From Prodigiosinella confusarubida (lineage in GTDB: Bacteria; Pseudomonadota; Gammaproteobacteria; Enterobacterales; Enterobacteriaceae): 64,000 nt of DNA. Numbering within the stretch: the stretch's first letter is position 1; every line of letters starts with the position of its first letter. Under the pieces are notes generated by a model. It was not told the origin of the DNA, did no database searches, and saw nothing but the letters and a program-made list of their open reading frames with translations. The stretch lies in NCBI RefSeq assembly GCF_002847015.1, contig NZ_CP025085.1, forward strand, positions 3,038,001-3,102,000, written 5' to 3'. This document shows positions 1-10,938 of the stretch, in pieces. Made by a program: the position numbers and the translations under genes.

Positions 1-55
1 GGGACTTCAGTTACCTGCCTTTTTATTTAGAACCGAATGCCAATGGGGTAAAGCA

Positions 56-514
56 TCAATCTTTCGGAACAAGAGATGAATGGTGGCTGGTGATCAGCCA
101 TTCCTTACCATCCCAACCATAAGTGAAAGTGTAACGCGCCCTAGCCTGTGATTTATCACCAAACGTGAAGGTATAGTTCCCAGTATCCAGTGCCTCATTA
201 CACCCTACTCTGATCGTGCGGCTGTCAATATGCCCTACTGGTTTGTCATGCAAGAAGTGTTCAAAATAATCGATTCGTTCTGCTGAATTCTTCCGTGCTC
301 TAGACGACAGCGTCGGTAACAGAACCGCATCAGCGGCATAATTGGCATTGACCTTTTTCGCATTACCCGTTTTTAAAGACTGATTCCAGCGATCGAATAA
401 TCCGGCAATGGTGTTCTGATCAGTTTGCACACACTGTACAGACTCAGTGGCATAAGCAGATGAACCCGCGATAACACCTGATATTGCCAATAGCAAAAAT
501 GTATTCTTGAACAT
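56..514 (-). CDS. Small exported SgcJ/EcaC-like (DUF4440/SnoaL-fold) protein
   Basis: The protein is about 152 residues from the ATG at 514. It opens with a signal peptide: two basic-polar residues after Met, a hydrophobic stretch (LLLAISGVIAG), then a SSAYA-type cleavage site. The mature part has features of the small cone-shaped SgcJ/EcaC and CaMKII-association-domain families, with a helix around LFDRWNQSLKTG, a strand ANYAADAVLLPT, and an end reading WLITSHHSSLVP. No enzymatic role can be assigned. A GTG at 547 would overlap the atpG stop as GTGA, but the ATG at 514 has a G-rich ribosome site just upstream and begins the signal peptide, so I prefer it. It is the last gene of the N-ATPase operon, so it may be co-expressed with the ATPase. 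Family assignment rests on sequence character only. Confidence 0.72.
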   Translation of the reverse strand: MFKNTFLLLAISGVIAGSSAYATESVQCVQTDQNTIAGLFDRWNQSLKTGNAKKVNANYAADAVLLPTLSSRARKNSAERIDYFEHFLHDKPVGHIDSRTIRVGCNEALDTGNYTFTFGDKSQARARYTFTYGWDGKEWLITSHHSSLVPKD

Positions 515-543
515 AACACCCCCATTATTTTCAGGTGAATGGA

Positions 544-1422
544 TCACCGGTCATAAGCCCCAAAACCAGAAACAACGTCGAACAACTCTTCGTCGATAGC
601 ACTCTGACGCAATCGGTGAAAATCACTGCTCAGCGTTTCTAAAATCTCACCAATATTTTTTTCTGCACGTTGCATTGCCGTCAAACGGCAGATATTTTCA
701 CTGGCCAGTGATTCCGCGCACGCACGGAACAAAGAAACAAAAAAATACTCTCGCACAAATGCAAACATGGTTCGTGCAATATCCGGCATTACCTCTGGCA
801 AGTTATTAGATGGCCAGTGACGACTGGCCATCTCACGGTACCATTCGTCATCCAGTGGCAATAAACGCTGACAGATCGGTTCACTGATAGCCCCTGAAAT
901 AGAGCGATTGTAAAACAGGTAAACAGGGCCAATTTCTCCCCGAGTTCGCCAACTTTCCATTTCAAGCAAAACATGTCCGACCAGTGATGTGATCGCACCG
1001 ATCGAATTAGGTAACTGAAAGTTTGCCCCAACGCTGAGCTCGCTGTTGGCCAGACGAGCCTTGATTCGCTCCCCAACGGCCCAGACTATTTTCCGTCCAG
1101 GCAATTTTCCCAGCGTCTCGACAGCGAACTCAACAAGAAGATCATTGAACTGGCCAACCAGCCCCTGATCTGAACCGAAAATCACCGCGCCGATGGCACC
1201 TTCACTTTCGCGGTTTAACTGACCGGTAACAGCGGGATGCTGCTGCTGACAGCAAGCAAGAAGGCCGAGTTGTATTGTTCGATTATAGTCATCCAATGAG
1301 CGTACGGCATTCTCATACTGGCTGATACTCGACGCCGCCATGGCTTTCATTGTGCGTACCACAGATTCGAGATCAGTCGCAGTGCCAATCTTGTGATGCA
1401 GGCTGACGGTGGTATTACTCAA
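544..1422 (-). CDS. atpG: N-type ATPase gamma subunit
   Basis: This is the central rotor shaft of F1, which turns inside the alpha/beta hexamer. The 292-residue protein has the gamma N-terminal helix ([20 protein letters not shown]), the middle alpha/beta domain with [16 protein letters not shown], and a C-terminal helix containing [18 protein letters not shown]. Sequence is more divergent than ordinary bacterial gamma subunits, as expected for the N-ATPase branch. The start is a TTG at 1422 that overlaps the atpA stop (TTGA), which suggests translational coupling and low relative output, consistent with one gamma per three alpha/beta pairs. It is last of the ATPase structural genes; the exported small protein follows, overlapping or within 30 bases. 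Confidence 0.93.
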   Translation of the reverse strand: MSNTTVSLHHKIGTATDLESVVRTMKAMAASSISQYENAVRSLDDYNRTIQLGLLACCQQQHPAVTGQLNRESEGAIGAVIFGSDQGLVGQFNDLLVEFAVETLGKLPGRKIVWAVGERIKARLANSELSVGANFQLPNSIGAITSLVGHVLLEMESWRTRGEIGPVYLFYNRSISGAISEPICQRLLPLDDEWYREMASRHWPSNNLPEVMPDIARTMFAFVREYFFVSLFRACAESLASENICRLTAMQRAEKNIGEILETLSSDFHRLRQSAIDEELFDVVSGFGAYDR

Positions 1423-2966
1423 GATCCCTCCTTGATAGCCAGTTCTGGCAAGAAGGCGATCAACGCCTGCTCCGCAAGTTGAGTTATCAACGCCTTGTCC
1501 GCCTCACTCAGTGTATCGGCCGTCTCTAATTGTGCCGCTAATTCGTCCGGCATATCGGCAGCCGCGGCATAAATGGCCAGCTCGGCGTCAACCATTCGGG
1601 TTAGCGGCACCCGGTCAAACAACCCGGCAGTCAATGCCAATAAAACCGTAATTTGTACGGGTACCGGCAATGGCGACAATTCCTGCTGCTTAAGACAAGC
1701 TCGTATACGCAACCCATGATCGAGCTGTTGGCGGGTTGATTCATCAAGGCGGGCACCGAAGCGGGAGAAACTTTCAAGTTCCTCAAACTGGGCATAAGAC
1801 AATTTCAAATCACCCGCTACCATCCGATAAGCAGCGCGTTGCGCCTTACCACCGACACGTGACACTGATTTACCAACATCAACCGCCGGCAACACGCCGA
1901 GTTCGAAAAGCACGGGTGACAAGTAGATTTGCCCATCAGTGATTGAGATCAGATTGGTCGGAATGTAAGCCGATATATCCTGAGCCTCTGTTTCAATGAT
2001 CGGTAAGGCAGTCAGCGACCCTCCTCCCAAATCTGGACTTAAATGGGTAGCTCGCTCCAGCAACCGCGAGTGAATATAAAAAATGTCGCCGGGAAAGGCT
2101 TCACGACCTGGTGGTCGACGTAGTAACAAGGAGAGTTCACGATAGGCGCGAGCATGGTGAGTCAAATCATCATAGACCACCAGCACATCCCGCCCCTTCG
2201 CCATGAAATATTCAGCTATGCTGGTCGCCGCATAAGGCGCGATATAAGCTAACCCAGGCGGGTCATTACCTTCCGTGACCACCACGACGGTATAAGCCAA
2301 TGCGCCCTTTTCACGTAGCGCAGCGATAACTTTTGCCACACCGGAAGCACGCTGACCGATGGCACAATAAACACAGAGGACGTTCTTATCGTGTTGATTG
2401 AGGATGCTATCAAGCGCAATGGCCGTCTTACCGGTCTGTCGATCTCCGAGGATCAACTCACGTTGACCACGACCAACCGGGATCAGCGCATCGATAACCT
2501 TGATACCCGTCTGCAACGGTACCGTAACCGGGGCCCGATCCATGATCGGCGTCGCCGGTCGTTCAACCGGCAAGCGAGTACCGCCCAACAGCGGCTCTAA
2601 CCCATCGAGCGGTCTTCCTGTTGGATCAATGACCCGACCAAGCAACCGCTCACCGACAGGCACATCAACCACATGACCACCACGCTCGACGAGATCACCG
2701 GCCTGCAATAACCAGTAATTGCCAAGCAGGACAACGCCAATTTCGTCTTCGTCGACATTGAAGGCAATACCCTCAATGCCGCCAGGAAAATTAAGAACTT
2801 CCTCAAAACCCACACCTGGCAGGCCGGATACCTTGGCAATACCGGCCGCAATGCTAGAAATTCGACCAAATTCACGGGGTTTCAGCTGTGGAGCGAACAC
2901 TTCACACGCCGTGTCTATGCTGGAGAATGTCTGATCCAGGATATCGCTTAGTGGCTTAGTGCTCAT
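1419..2966 (-). CDS. atpA: N-type ATPase alpha subunit
   Basis: This non-catalytic nucleotide-binding subunit of F1 has about 515 residues. The P-loop GDRQTGKT lies at residues 174-181, followed by the ISVSRVGG-like segment ([10 protein letters not shown]) carrying the arginine finger that reaches the catalytic site on beta. The ATG at 2966 overlaps the end of atpF by 11 bases (ATGAGCACTAA), and the expected alpha N-terminus begins there; an upstream in-frame ATG would lie deep inside atpF. The gene is part of the tightly packed atpDCQRBEFAG operon. An N-ATPase assignment rather than housekeeping F-ATPase follows from gene order and from the neighbouring atpQ and atpR genes. Confidence 0.96.
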   Translation of the reverse strand: MSTKPLSDILDQTFSSIDTACEVFAPQLKPREFGRISSIAAGIAKVSGLPGVGFEEVLNFPGGIEGIAFNVDEDEIGVVLLGNYWLLQAGDLVERGGHVVDVPVGERLLGRVIDPTGRPLDGLEPLLGGTRLPVERPATPIMDRAPVTVPLQTGIKVIDALIPVGRGQRELILGDRQTGKTAIALDSILNQHDKNVLCVYCAIGQRASGVAKVIAALREKGALAYTVVVVTEGNDPPGLAYIAPYAATSIAEYFMAKGRDVLVVYDDLTHHARAYRELSLLLRRPPGREAFPGDIFYIHSRLLERATHLSPDLGGGSLTALPIIETEAQDISAYIPTNLISITDGQIYLSPVLFELGVLPAVDVGKSVSRVGGKAQRAAYRMVAGDLKLSYAQFEELESFSRFGARLDESTRQQLDHGLRIRACLKQQELSPLPVPVQITVLLALTAGLFDRVPLTRMVDAELAIYAAAADMPDELAAQLETADTLSEADKALITQLAEQALIAFLPELAIKEGS

Positions 2967-3759
2967 TGACAATACCCTCTTCCGGGATGGCATTCTGAGC
3001 CGTCTTCACGTTGAGTAGTTCAATAACACCGTTTTCCATCTCGGCCAGGTATTCGGCAATACTCCATGCCACCTTTTGCCCATTGGCGCTCAACTCAATA
3101 CCGCTGACCATTTCTGGGGCCGTTTCAAAACATAACGTCGTTTTAGCGCCAAACAGTTCTCTGATTTGAGTTTCGATAATCGTCCGGTCTGTGGCTGGCA
3201 GCTCAAAAACCGTGCGCACAACAATCGGCTGGGCCGCTACGAGCAAAGCATCCACCAGCTTTTGCTTTTCATCCGTGCTCAAATTTTGTAACCGAGCCAC
3301 AAAAACCAAAACCATCCGTGTTTCCAGCGTCACATCAGCCAGATCAACCAATGTTTTGCGAGCAATAGAAAATATCTGTTGTCGCGTGCGACGGCTGATC
3401 TCCTGCTGTAATTCCTGCGCTTCACTTTGCAAACGTTCCTGACATTTGGCACTCAGCGCTATCGCCTCCTCACGGGCAATATCAAGCAGGCGCTGACGTT
3501 CATCATTCGCCGTCTTCTTTGCCTGACTCAGCAATGAGGCTCTCTCTTTGTCAAAGGCCGTATTCTTATGTTGAAATTCGTCGCGGGCCTGCTCTGCTTC
3601 CGCCTTCTTGGCATCAGCATCGGCCAGTTCTCTTTCTATCCGTTGCTCTCGTGCATCAATGGCATTAAGTATGGGAAGATAGAGAAAGTGCTTCAGTAAC
3701 CAGACCAGAATCAGGAAGTTGAGAACCTGCGCGCCAACGGTGAACCAGTCTATAAGCAT
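2956..3759 (-). CDS. atpF: N-type ATPase b subunit with delta-like C-terminal part
   Basis: This is the peripheral stalk subunit. A single N-terminal membrane helix ([20 protein letters not shown]) is followed by a long charged coiled coil (about residues 35-130) as in ordinary b subunits. At 267 residues it is far longer than a standard b subunit of about 156. The extra C-terminal part contains a pattern like the end of the delta subunit: a beta/alpha segment, then [21 protein letters not shown], matching the GG-x-I-DGS-x-x-x-L signature region of delta. The operon has no atpH, so this extension probably supplies the stator contact with the top of F1. Members of the N-ATPase family are known to lack atpH and to have a long b subunit. 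The delta homology is my reading from pattern, not an alignment. Confidence 0.93.
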   Translation of the reverse strand: MLIDWFTVGAQVLNFLILVWLLKHFLYLPILNAIDAREQRIERELADADAKKAEAEQARDEFQHKNTAFDKERASLLSQAKKTANDERQRLLDIAREEAIALSAKCQERLQSEAQELQQEISRRTRQQIFSIARKTLVDLADVTLETRMVLVFVARLQNLSTDEKQKLVDALLVAAQPIVVRTVFELPATDRTIIETQIRELFGAKTTLCFETAPEMVSGIELSANGQKVAWSIAEYLAEMENGVIELLNVKTAQNAIPEEGIVNEH

Positions 3760-3762
3760 GGT

Positions 3763-4044
3763 CTACTTTCCAGTTATCTGAGTGATGGCATAGTTCCAGA
3801 ATGGATTGGCGAAGAGCAGGATCATCGACACCACAAAGCAGTAGATGGCTACCGACTCGATCATCGCAAGCCCGACGAATAGAGTACGTGTAATGGTTGC
3901 CGATGCATCGGGTTGTTGTGCCAAAGAACTGAGTGCTATGGCGACAGCCCGACCTTCGCCTAGCGCTGGGCCAATGCTGCCAATAGCGATGGTTAAGCCG
4001 GCTGTAATGATCGAGACTACCGCAATAACTGTCATACTATCCAT
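3763..4044 (-). CDS. atpE: N-type ATPase c subunit (rotor ring)
   Basis: This 93-residue hairpin protein of two membrane helices forms the ion-carrying c-ring. Helix 1 ends with IGPALGEGRAVA and helix 2 contains LAMIESVAIYCFVV. The ion-binding set reads Glu30 in helix 1 (where the Na+-ring of Ilyobacter has Gln), and Glu63, Ser64 and Tyr68 in helix 2; Val65 replaces a common Thr. Two carboxylates per site is the arrangement reported for the Burkholderia N-type c-ring, which behaves as H+ selective, so Na+ transport should not be assumed. The loop AQQPDA is the usual polar loop contacting gamma/epsilon. The gene sits between atpB and atpF with 3-20 base gaps. Confidence 0.95.
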   Translation of the reverse strand: MDSMTVIAVVSIITAGLTIAIGSIGPALGEGRAVAIALSSLAQQPDASATITRTLFVGLAMIESVAIYCFVVSMILLFANPFWNYAITQITGK

Positions 4045-4062
4045 GGTAATTCCTTTCGTTGT

Positions 4063-4764
4063 TTATGTTTTTACTTCAGCGCTATCTTCTTGGTTGGGTG
4101 TACGAGCGCGTGTCGCTGCCGCGATGTAAACCGCTGCCAGAATACTGAAAATGTATGCCTGCACCATGCCGGTCAACAGCCCCAAGACACTCATGACGAT
4201 CGGAAAAATAAACGGGGTAATGGTCAGCAGGATGGCAAGGATCATCGTGCCACTCATCATATTGCCAAAAAGTCGGGCAGCCAGAGCCAGAGTGCGTGAG
4301 AGTTCACTAATGATATTGAAAGGCAACATGATGACTGTCGGCTTCAGATAGGTATTCAGGTATTCCCTTGGGCCACAATTGGCGATACCGAACATAGGGA
4401 CGGCGATGAAAACACAGATAGCCAGTGCCGTCGTAGTAGATAACGAACCCGTGGGTGGCTCGTAACCAGGCACAATGGTGCATAGGCTGGCCAAGCCGAT
4501 GAACAAAAACAAGGTGCCAAGAAAGGCCAGGTACTGGCGTGGGTTTGTCAGGCCCACCTCGCCAATCTGCGTGACAATGCCCGTCACGACAATCTCCAAC
4601 AGGTTCTGCCAGCGACTACGCGTGAGCCCGTGCGACAAACGCCGCGTAACAAGATAGGACCCCAGCGTCAGCACCAGCATCAACACCCAGGTATAAACAA
4701 TGGTGGCATTGATATTGAACCAGCCCCACTGCCAGAAAATAATGCTGTCGGGACTAAGATGCAT
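4063..4764 (-). CDS. atpB: N-type ATPase a subunit
   Basis: This integral membrane stator subunit forms the ion half-channels. The 233-residue protein has five to six hydrophobic segments. The essential arginine of helix 4 is present in LALAARLFGNMMSG, corresponding to Arg210 of E. coli. The last helix contains VQAYIFSILAAVYIAAA, matching the conserved VQAxVFxxL region. It overlaps the end of atpR by 11 bases at 4754-4764 and is followed by atpE after 18 bases. The shorter N-terminus is usual for this branch. Confidence 0.95.
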   Translation of the reverse strand: MHLSPDSIIFWQWGWFNINATIVYTWVLMLVLTLGSYLVTRRLSHGLTRSRWQNLLEIVVTGIVTQIGEVGLTNPRQYLAFLGTLFLFIGLASLCTIVPGYEPPTGSLSTTTALAICVFIAVPMFGIANCGPREYLNTYLKPTVIMLPFNIISELSRTLALAARLFGNMMSGTMILAILLTITPFIFPIVMSVLGLLTGMVQAYIFSILAAVYIAAATRARTPNQEDSAEVKT

Positions 4765-5050
4765 GATTGTTTTCCTTAATCACGATACTCGGACGGGTTA
4801 CCCGTGAGATGGCCCATCGAGCCATGCTGAATCCGAGCAAGGCCGCTAGCCAGTTTTGCCAGTCTTTGCCGCAAACCCAATAGAAGCCGGGTAACACAAT
4901 CATCAAACGGACCAACAGGCTGGCGAAAAACCACTGAGCCACACGCGGCGACGACATCGCCCGCTGAACCGTCCACCACAGGCCACCAAAAAATACGACA
5001 CCAAATACAACACCCGCCAGCAACGGCACTAAAACTCCTGAGTCAATCAT
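4754..5050 (-). CDS. atpR: N-type ATPase accessory membrane protein AtpR
   Basis: This 98-residue protein has three predicted membrane helices (about 8-28, 40-58 and 66-84) and a short polar C-terminus. Such a small protein between atpQ and atpB is characteristic of N-ATPase operons and is absent from ordinary atp operons. Its role is not firmly known; assembly or ion supply of the c-ring has been proposed for the family. It overlaps atpQ by 8 bases upstream and atpB by 11 bases downstream, so translation is almost certainly coupled. Confidence 0.88.
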   Translation of the reverse strand: MIDSGVLVPLLAGVVFGVVFFGGLWWTVQRAMSSPRVAQWFFASLLVRLMIVLPGFYWVCGKDWQNWLAALLGFSMARWAISRVTRPSIVIKENNHAS

Positions 5051-5370
5051 CGTCGTCAGACTCCTGTTTGCGTATTTCCTGACCCTCTTTGACCACCCAG
5101 CGCCACGCGCTAAAGCACCCCAACATCAGACCAGCGACCAGCAGTGCCAGTGTCCATGATCGTCCACCTGGGTACCGAGCATCCAGCCATAGGCCCAACG
5201 CCGCACCGAGCAGTGTCGGTAGCGCCACAGACCAACCGATCATCCCCATCATGCCCAGCCCAGTCCAGACAGTTCGCGTCACATGGCGCTGCGCGTTACG
5301 CTTGCGTGCGGCCTTGAGGCCAACCCGCTGGCTGAAATCACTCTTGCCAGAGGAAGACTTGCCATTTTTA

Positions 5371-5378
<8 letters not shown>
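5043..5378 (-). CDS. atpQ: N-type ATPase accessory protein AtpQ (AtpI-like)
   Basis: The protein has 111 residues from the ATG at 5378, which overlaps the atpC stop in ATGAGTAA. A basic N-terminal tail is followed by a two-helix membrane domain: WTGLGMMGMIGWSVALPTLLGAALG, then TLALLVAGLMLGCFSAWRWV. It resembles the AtpI/AtpQ family thought to help c-ring assembly. The C-terminus is acidic (ESDDDD). A longer reading from 5417 would add 13 residues inside atpC without a better ribosome site. Confidence 0.87.
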
Positions 5379-7201
<1,823 letters not shown>

Positions 7202-7245
7202 TTAGTCTAGTGCAGAATCGAGGGATTTGTGACATGACGGGAAAT

Positions 7246-7291
7246 CAGAGCGCGCTAATCGATGGAAAAACATCATGATTAACGCGCTCTG
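7246..7291. promoter_or_regulatory. Long inverted repeat in the N-ATPase leader
   Basis: A 15-base arm at 7246-7260 is complementary, with one mismatch, to 7277-7291, and the pairing continues inward through GATG/CATC around a short A-rich loop. It lies about 66 bases upstream of the atpD start. There is no long T-run on either side, so a simple intrinsic terminator is not the obvious reading; an operator, an attenuator or an mRNA-stabilising stem are alternatives. Confidence 0.55.
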
Positions 7292-7380
7292 AATGCTTCA
7301 GCTTATTTCAGGCAGGCATCAGCAACCTGATGCCAGGCGTGACGATCAGAAAGGTAGAAGGTAGATAACCACCTCAATGA

Positions 7381-7430
7381 CCACGACAGATAGCCTTGTC
7401 TAAAAAGGCAGACGGAATCAACTGTCGTGG
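7381..7430. repeat. Nested inverted repeat between yfeH and the atp operon
   Basis: The 9-base arms CCACGACAG and CTGTCGTGG at 7381-7389 and 7422-7430 enclose a second small stem (GCCTT/AAGGC). It begins 47 bases after the yfeH stop on the minus strand. Either strand could fold it. It may mark the end of the yfeH transcript, but it lacks a T-run. Confidence 0.45.
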
Positions 7431-7476
7431 CGTCGAGAATATCAGTGGTAGCATTCCGTGATAGAACGCTTATTGA

Positions 7477-8475
7477 TCAAGCTTTATCGATCACCGCAAT
7501 ATCTTCATTTTCAGCACGCTTGGCATAGCGCTGTGCCAATGCAGCACAAACCATTAGCTGAATTTGATGAAATATCATCAACGGCAACACCATTGCCCCA
7601 ACCGCAGCAGCAGGAAATAAAACATTCGCCATGGGGATCCCATTAGCCAGGCTCTTTTTCGAGCCACAGAACACAATCGTGATTTCATCTGCCGTGCTGA
7701 ATCCCATTTTACGGGCCACTACCGTGTTGATCACCAGAACAATCGATAACAGCACAATGGAGCAAACGACGACAGATAGCAGAGCCCAGCCATCAATCTG
7801 CTTCCAGATGCCTTGCACGACCGCTTCACTGAATGCGACATACACCACCAGCAATATAGATGACCGGTCAGTAATATTTATCCATTTCCGGTGGCGTTCC
7901 ACCCAATGGGCAATCAGCGGACGGGATAAATGCCCCACCACGAAAGGCACCATCAACTGCATGATGATCGAGCCAATCGCATGCAGCGTATCGGTTTTCC
8001 CGCCCTGGGAGTGCATCAATAATCCCACCAGAACCGGCGACAAAAACACGCCCAGGATGCTGGAAGCTGACGCACTGCAAACCGCGGCGGCGATATTACC
8101 TCTGGCCATTGAGGTATACGCGATGGCGGATTGCACCGTTGCAGGCAAGGCGCATAAATAGAGGAAGCCAAGATACAGTGTAGGTGTCAGTACGCCAGGA
8201 ACCAAAAAGGACATACCGATTCCCAACAATGGGAAAAGAATAAACGTGCTACTGAAGACGACCAGATGCAAACGCCAGTGGCCAAGGCCTGAAGTAATTG
8301 CCTCGCGAGACAGTTTGGCACCATGCATAAAAAACAGTAATGCAATGGCCGCCGTAGTCAGTCGCTCGAAAAACACCTTCGCAATCCCTTCACAAGGGAA
8401 AAATGATGCAGTAACCACCACCAGAATTAAAACCAGTAAAAACTTATCAATTCTCAAGCGTTGTAACCATGCCAT
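7477..8475 (-). CDS. yfeH: Putative bile acid:sodium symporter family transporter YfeH
   Basis: This 332-residue inner-membrane protein has about nine to ten hydrophobic segments and matches the E. coli YfeH branch of the bile acid:Na+ symporter superfamily. Recognisable parts are LLFFMHGAKLSREAI near residue 47, the ALPATVQSAIAYTSMARGN region near 108 and FCGSKKSLANGIPMANVLFP near 270, which are the discontinuous-helix segments that bind Na+ in related proteins. The true substrate is unknown. It is transcribed on the same strand as the N-ATPase genes, separated by about 300 bases with two inverted repeats, so an independent unit is likely. Confidence 0.88.
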   Translation of the reverse strand: MAWLQRLRIDKFLLVLILVVVTASFFPCEGIAKVFFERLTTAAIALLFFMHGAKLSREAITSGLGHWRLHLVVFSSTFILFPLLGIGMSFLVPGVLTPTLYLGFLYLCALPATVQSAIAYTSMARGNIAAAVCSASASSILGVFLSPVLVGLLMHSQGGKTDTLHAIGSIIMQLMVPFVVGHLSRPLIAHWVERHRKWINITDRSSILLVVYVAFSEAVVQGIWKQIDGWALLSVVVCSIVLLSIVLVINTVVARKMGFSTADEITIVFCGSKKSLANGIPMANVLFPAAAVGAMVLPLMIFHQIQLMVCAALAQRYAKRAENEDIAVIDKA

Positions 8476-8568
8476 AGCCAGCTTATATCCTATGCGATAA
8501 AAAGACAGACAACCCTAGGATCATCTGCCTAAACAAAACGTTAATATCGACAATAAAAAGCAGAATCG

Positions 8569-9618
8569 CTAGCTATTTTTAAGCGTAACCGTTTTTTTCT
8601 GTTCATAGGAAATCAATCCCAGCTCAATTAACTCCATCACTTTGATAGCCTGGTATATCGGGACCGGGTTTTCCCCTTTTCCAAGTAGCGCACCGCTCAC
8701 CGCTGCGTAATAAGCTGGATAGTTACCCGGTATGGTAGGTACGTTCTGTTCAGTAACAGTACCATCACGGTATAACGTTAGCACGCCATCGCGTTTATCT
8801 TGCCCCCAATCTGCGTGTGCCTCTGGGCGCTCACCCGCTTTCAGACGGGCTTCCTGCGGATCCAGCCCGTACTTCACATAACTACCGTGGGAACCATGAA
8901 TGATGTAACGAGCCGATTCTGCCGCCGCCAGCATACTGGCATGCAATACGACACGACGTTGCGGATAAATCAGCGTGGCATGAAAATAGTCGATGGACTT
9001 ACCACCTGGACGTAACTGGGCCATATCCGCCTGAATCGCTACTGGCATACCAAACAGTTGCAGTGCCTGATCCAGCACATGAGGACCTAAATCGTACCAG
9101 ATGCCGCTGCCCTCACTACCATCTTCACGCCAGCGTTGCCGTATTTCCGGGCGATAGCGGTCAAAATGGGATTCCATGTAGATGACATCCCCCAGAATTC
9201 GGGTGTGCAGCAAACTCTTCAGCGTCAAAAAATCGCTGTCCCAGCGGCGATTGTGAAACACCGAGAGTAACTTGCCGACATGTTCTGCCAACAGATTCAG
9301 TTCATAGGCTTGTGACAACGTCACGGTAAAGGGTTTATCTACCACGACATGTTTACCCGCTTCCAGTGCCTGCTTGGCCAATGGAAAGTGCGTATCGTTA
9401 GGGGTTGGAATGACGATTAAATCAATATCAGGATCGTTGAGCAGTATTTGCGGATCAGGCACAACCCGCATCGCTGGCCAATCAGTATGGACTTTGCTGG
9501 CATCACTGCTGGAAATCGCCGCCAGTTCCATGCCGGGTGTTGCGGCAATTAACGGCGCATGAAACGTTTTACTCGCATAACCATAGCCCAGTAACCCAAC
9601 ACGAATAGTATCAGCCAT
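8569..9618 (-). CDS. ydgJ: Gfo/Idh/MocA family NAD(P)-dependent oxidoreductase YdgJ
   Basis: This 349-residue cytoplasmic dehydrogenase has the N-terminal Rossmann fold VGLLGYGYASKTFHAPLI and the family motif GKHVVVDKPFTVT, with the conserved lysine near residue 95. The C-terminal domain contains SGIWYDLGPHVLDQAL with the conserved Asp and His. It matches E. coli YdgJ along its full length; the natural substrate is not established, but an inositol- or sugar-type ring alcohol is usual in the family. A ribosome site (AAGGGG) precedes the ATG. It is upstream of yfeH on the same strand. Its 5' leader contains a short stem at 9638-9658. Confidence 0.93.
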   Translation of the reverse strand: MADTIRVGLLGYGYASKTFHAPLIAATPGMELAAISSSDASKVHTDWPAMRVVPDPQILLNDPDIDLIVIPTPNDTHFPLAKQALEAGKHVVVDKPFTVTLSQAYELNLLAEHVGKLLSVFHNRRWDSDFLTLKSLLHTRILGDVIYMESHFDRYRPEIRQRWREDGSEGSGIWYDLGPHVLDQALQLFGMPVAIQADMAQLRPGGKSIDYFHATLIYPQRRVVLHASMLAAAESARYIIHGSHGSYVKYGLDPQEARLKAGERPEAHADWGQDKRDGVLTLYRDGTVTEQNVPTIPGNYPAYYAAVSGALLGKGENPVPIYQAIKVMELIELGLISYEQKKTVTLKNS

Positions 9619-9637
9619 AAAAATTCCCCTTAGCCTG

Positions 9638-9658
9638 AGAACCTGCCCGACAGGTTCT
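9638..9658. other. Short stem-loop in the ydgJ leader
   Basis: The arms AGAACCTG and CAGGTTCT pair around CCCGA. On the plus strand a T-rich stretch (TATTT) follows. It lies 20-40 bases upstream of the ydgJ start on the minus strand and could affect its translation, or mark a transcript end. Function is not known. Confidence 0.4.
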
Positions 9659-9683
9659 TATTTACGGTCATGAGACCTCAGTA

Positions 9684-9714
9684 TATACCTGTCATCTTTC
9701 AAGTTGCAGGTATC
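9684..9714. repeat. REP-like intergenic repeat fragment
   Basis: The segment around GTCATCTTTCAAGTTGCAGG, bordered by TACCTG and CAGGTA, is the same kind of sequence as the short dispersed palindromic repeats I recall from intergenic DNA of Serratia, Pectobacterium and Dickeya. Only one copy was noticed in this window, so the assignment relies on memory of such repeats. The rest of 9619-9898 holds no gene that I can see. Confidence 0.4.
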
Positions 9715-9898
9715 GGCATCACTGCCCGGCTAAGGCATGTTTTTTGGAATTCACTGTAAGCAACATTCAAATCTGTTCCAGGCGGATCAAATCACGTAGG
9801 CAAAAACACCAGGACTTATTCGATTGTGTTTTCCCGCATTTTTGATATCTAGGGGGATACTTATGTTTCTATAAAAATTTATTTATCAGATAGTTCTA

Positions 9899-10840
9899 TC
9901 ATGTTGTTACCACCCGAACCCCTTTAGTCTCATCCACTTCCCAGTTAGCGGCGACGGTGATCTTCTCTGACAGATGATTAATTTCACTGTTGCGGCGGCG
10001 AAAATCACTTGGGCTGACACCCACACGTTTACGGAAAACACGGGAGAAATAGAGCTGATCGTCATATCCTACTACCCGACCGATGTTGGCAATGGATTCC
10101 TGCGTCGTCTGCAACAGAAGCTTGGCACGGATGACGCGCTGATCTTCACGCCAACGCAATATATTGATTCCCACCTGTTCGCGGAACAAATGCGCCAACC
10201 GTGACGGCGACAGACAAACATGCCGGGCAACTTCATCAATTCTCAATTCATCCGACAGATTACTGGTAATAAACTGACAAGCTTCGATCACTCGAGGATC
10301 CATGATTCTTTGCGGACTGAGCGGGTCTTCCTCCATCGCACGTAACAATAACCGCTCTAGCAGATTCATCGCCAGTTCTTCCGAAAAACGCCGTCCAGAC
10401 TGATGGGTTTGCTCAATACTGGCGAATAGCTGGTCAAACTCTTTTAACAGGTGCGCCGGCAGGCTCAATCGTCCAACATCGCAACTCTTGCTGTGCCATT
10501 CCAGCCAATCCGTCCAGTAAGCCCGGGGACGAAAATAAACCCAACGATGATACCAGCAGTCATTATCAGGTGAACGTCCATAATAATGACGCGATTTGGG
10601 TGGGAACAAGAGCAGGTCGCCAGAATTGCAATAGAACGTATTATCGCCATCCAGCACTTTTCCCTGCCCTTTAATGGTCAGGTTAATGATGTATCCTTTC
10701 ATGCCGTCTGGACGATCGATAAAAAAATCCAACGGCCCACCTGCCAATATCGGTGTTAACCCCGCCACCAGATACGCGTTAAACGAGTAGCCGGGTAGCA
10801 ACGGATTGGACTGAAATTCATGTGCCATACGGTGATACAT
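9899..10840 (-). CDS. araC: Arabinose-responsive transcriptional regulator AraC
   Basis: This activator/repressor of the arabinose genes has an N-terminal arabinose-binding cupin ([20 protein letters not shown], then [19 protein letters not shown]) and a C-terminal double helix-turn-helix ([20 protein letters not shown], then [21 protein letters not shown]). The ATG at 10840 is chosen because GGGAGG lies four bases upstream and the E. coli N-terminus aligns just inside it; an ATG at 10924 would add 28 residues with no relative in E. coli AraC. The C-terminus is longer than in E. coli. It lies 98 bases behind araH on the same strand, so it may be co-transcribed with araFGH, which would give autoregulation through the transport operon promoter, unlike the divergent araC-araB arrangement in E. 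coli. Confidence 0.94.
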   Translation of the reverse strand: MYHRMAHEFQSNPLLPGYSFNAYLVAGLTPILAGGPLDFFIDRPDGMKGYIINLTIKGQGKVLDGDNTFYCNSGDLLLFPPKSRHYYGRSPDNDCWYHRWVYFRPRAYWTDWLEWHSKSCDVGRLSLPAHLLKEFDQLFASIEQTHQSGRRFSEELAMNLLERLLLRAMEEDPLSPQRIMDPRVIEACQFITSNLSDELRIDEVARHVCLSPSRLAHLFREQVGINILRWREDQRVIRAKLLLQTTQESIANIGRVVGYDDQLYFSRVFRKRVGVSPSDFRRRNSEINHLSEKITVAANWEVDETKGVRVVTT

Positions 10841-10938
10841 TAAGCCTCCCGTACCGGGTAAAAGGGAACTGGCAACGCCGACAGCATTTAGAGTGCTGTC
10901 GGCGGCGTCAGTGCTATTAGTCATTAACCTGACAACAG

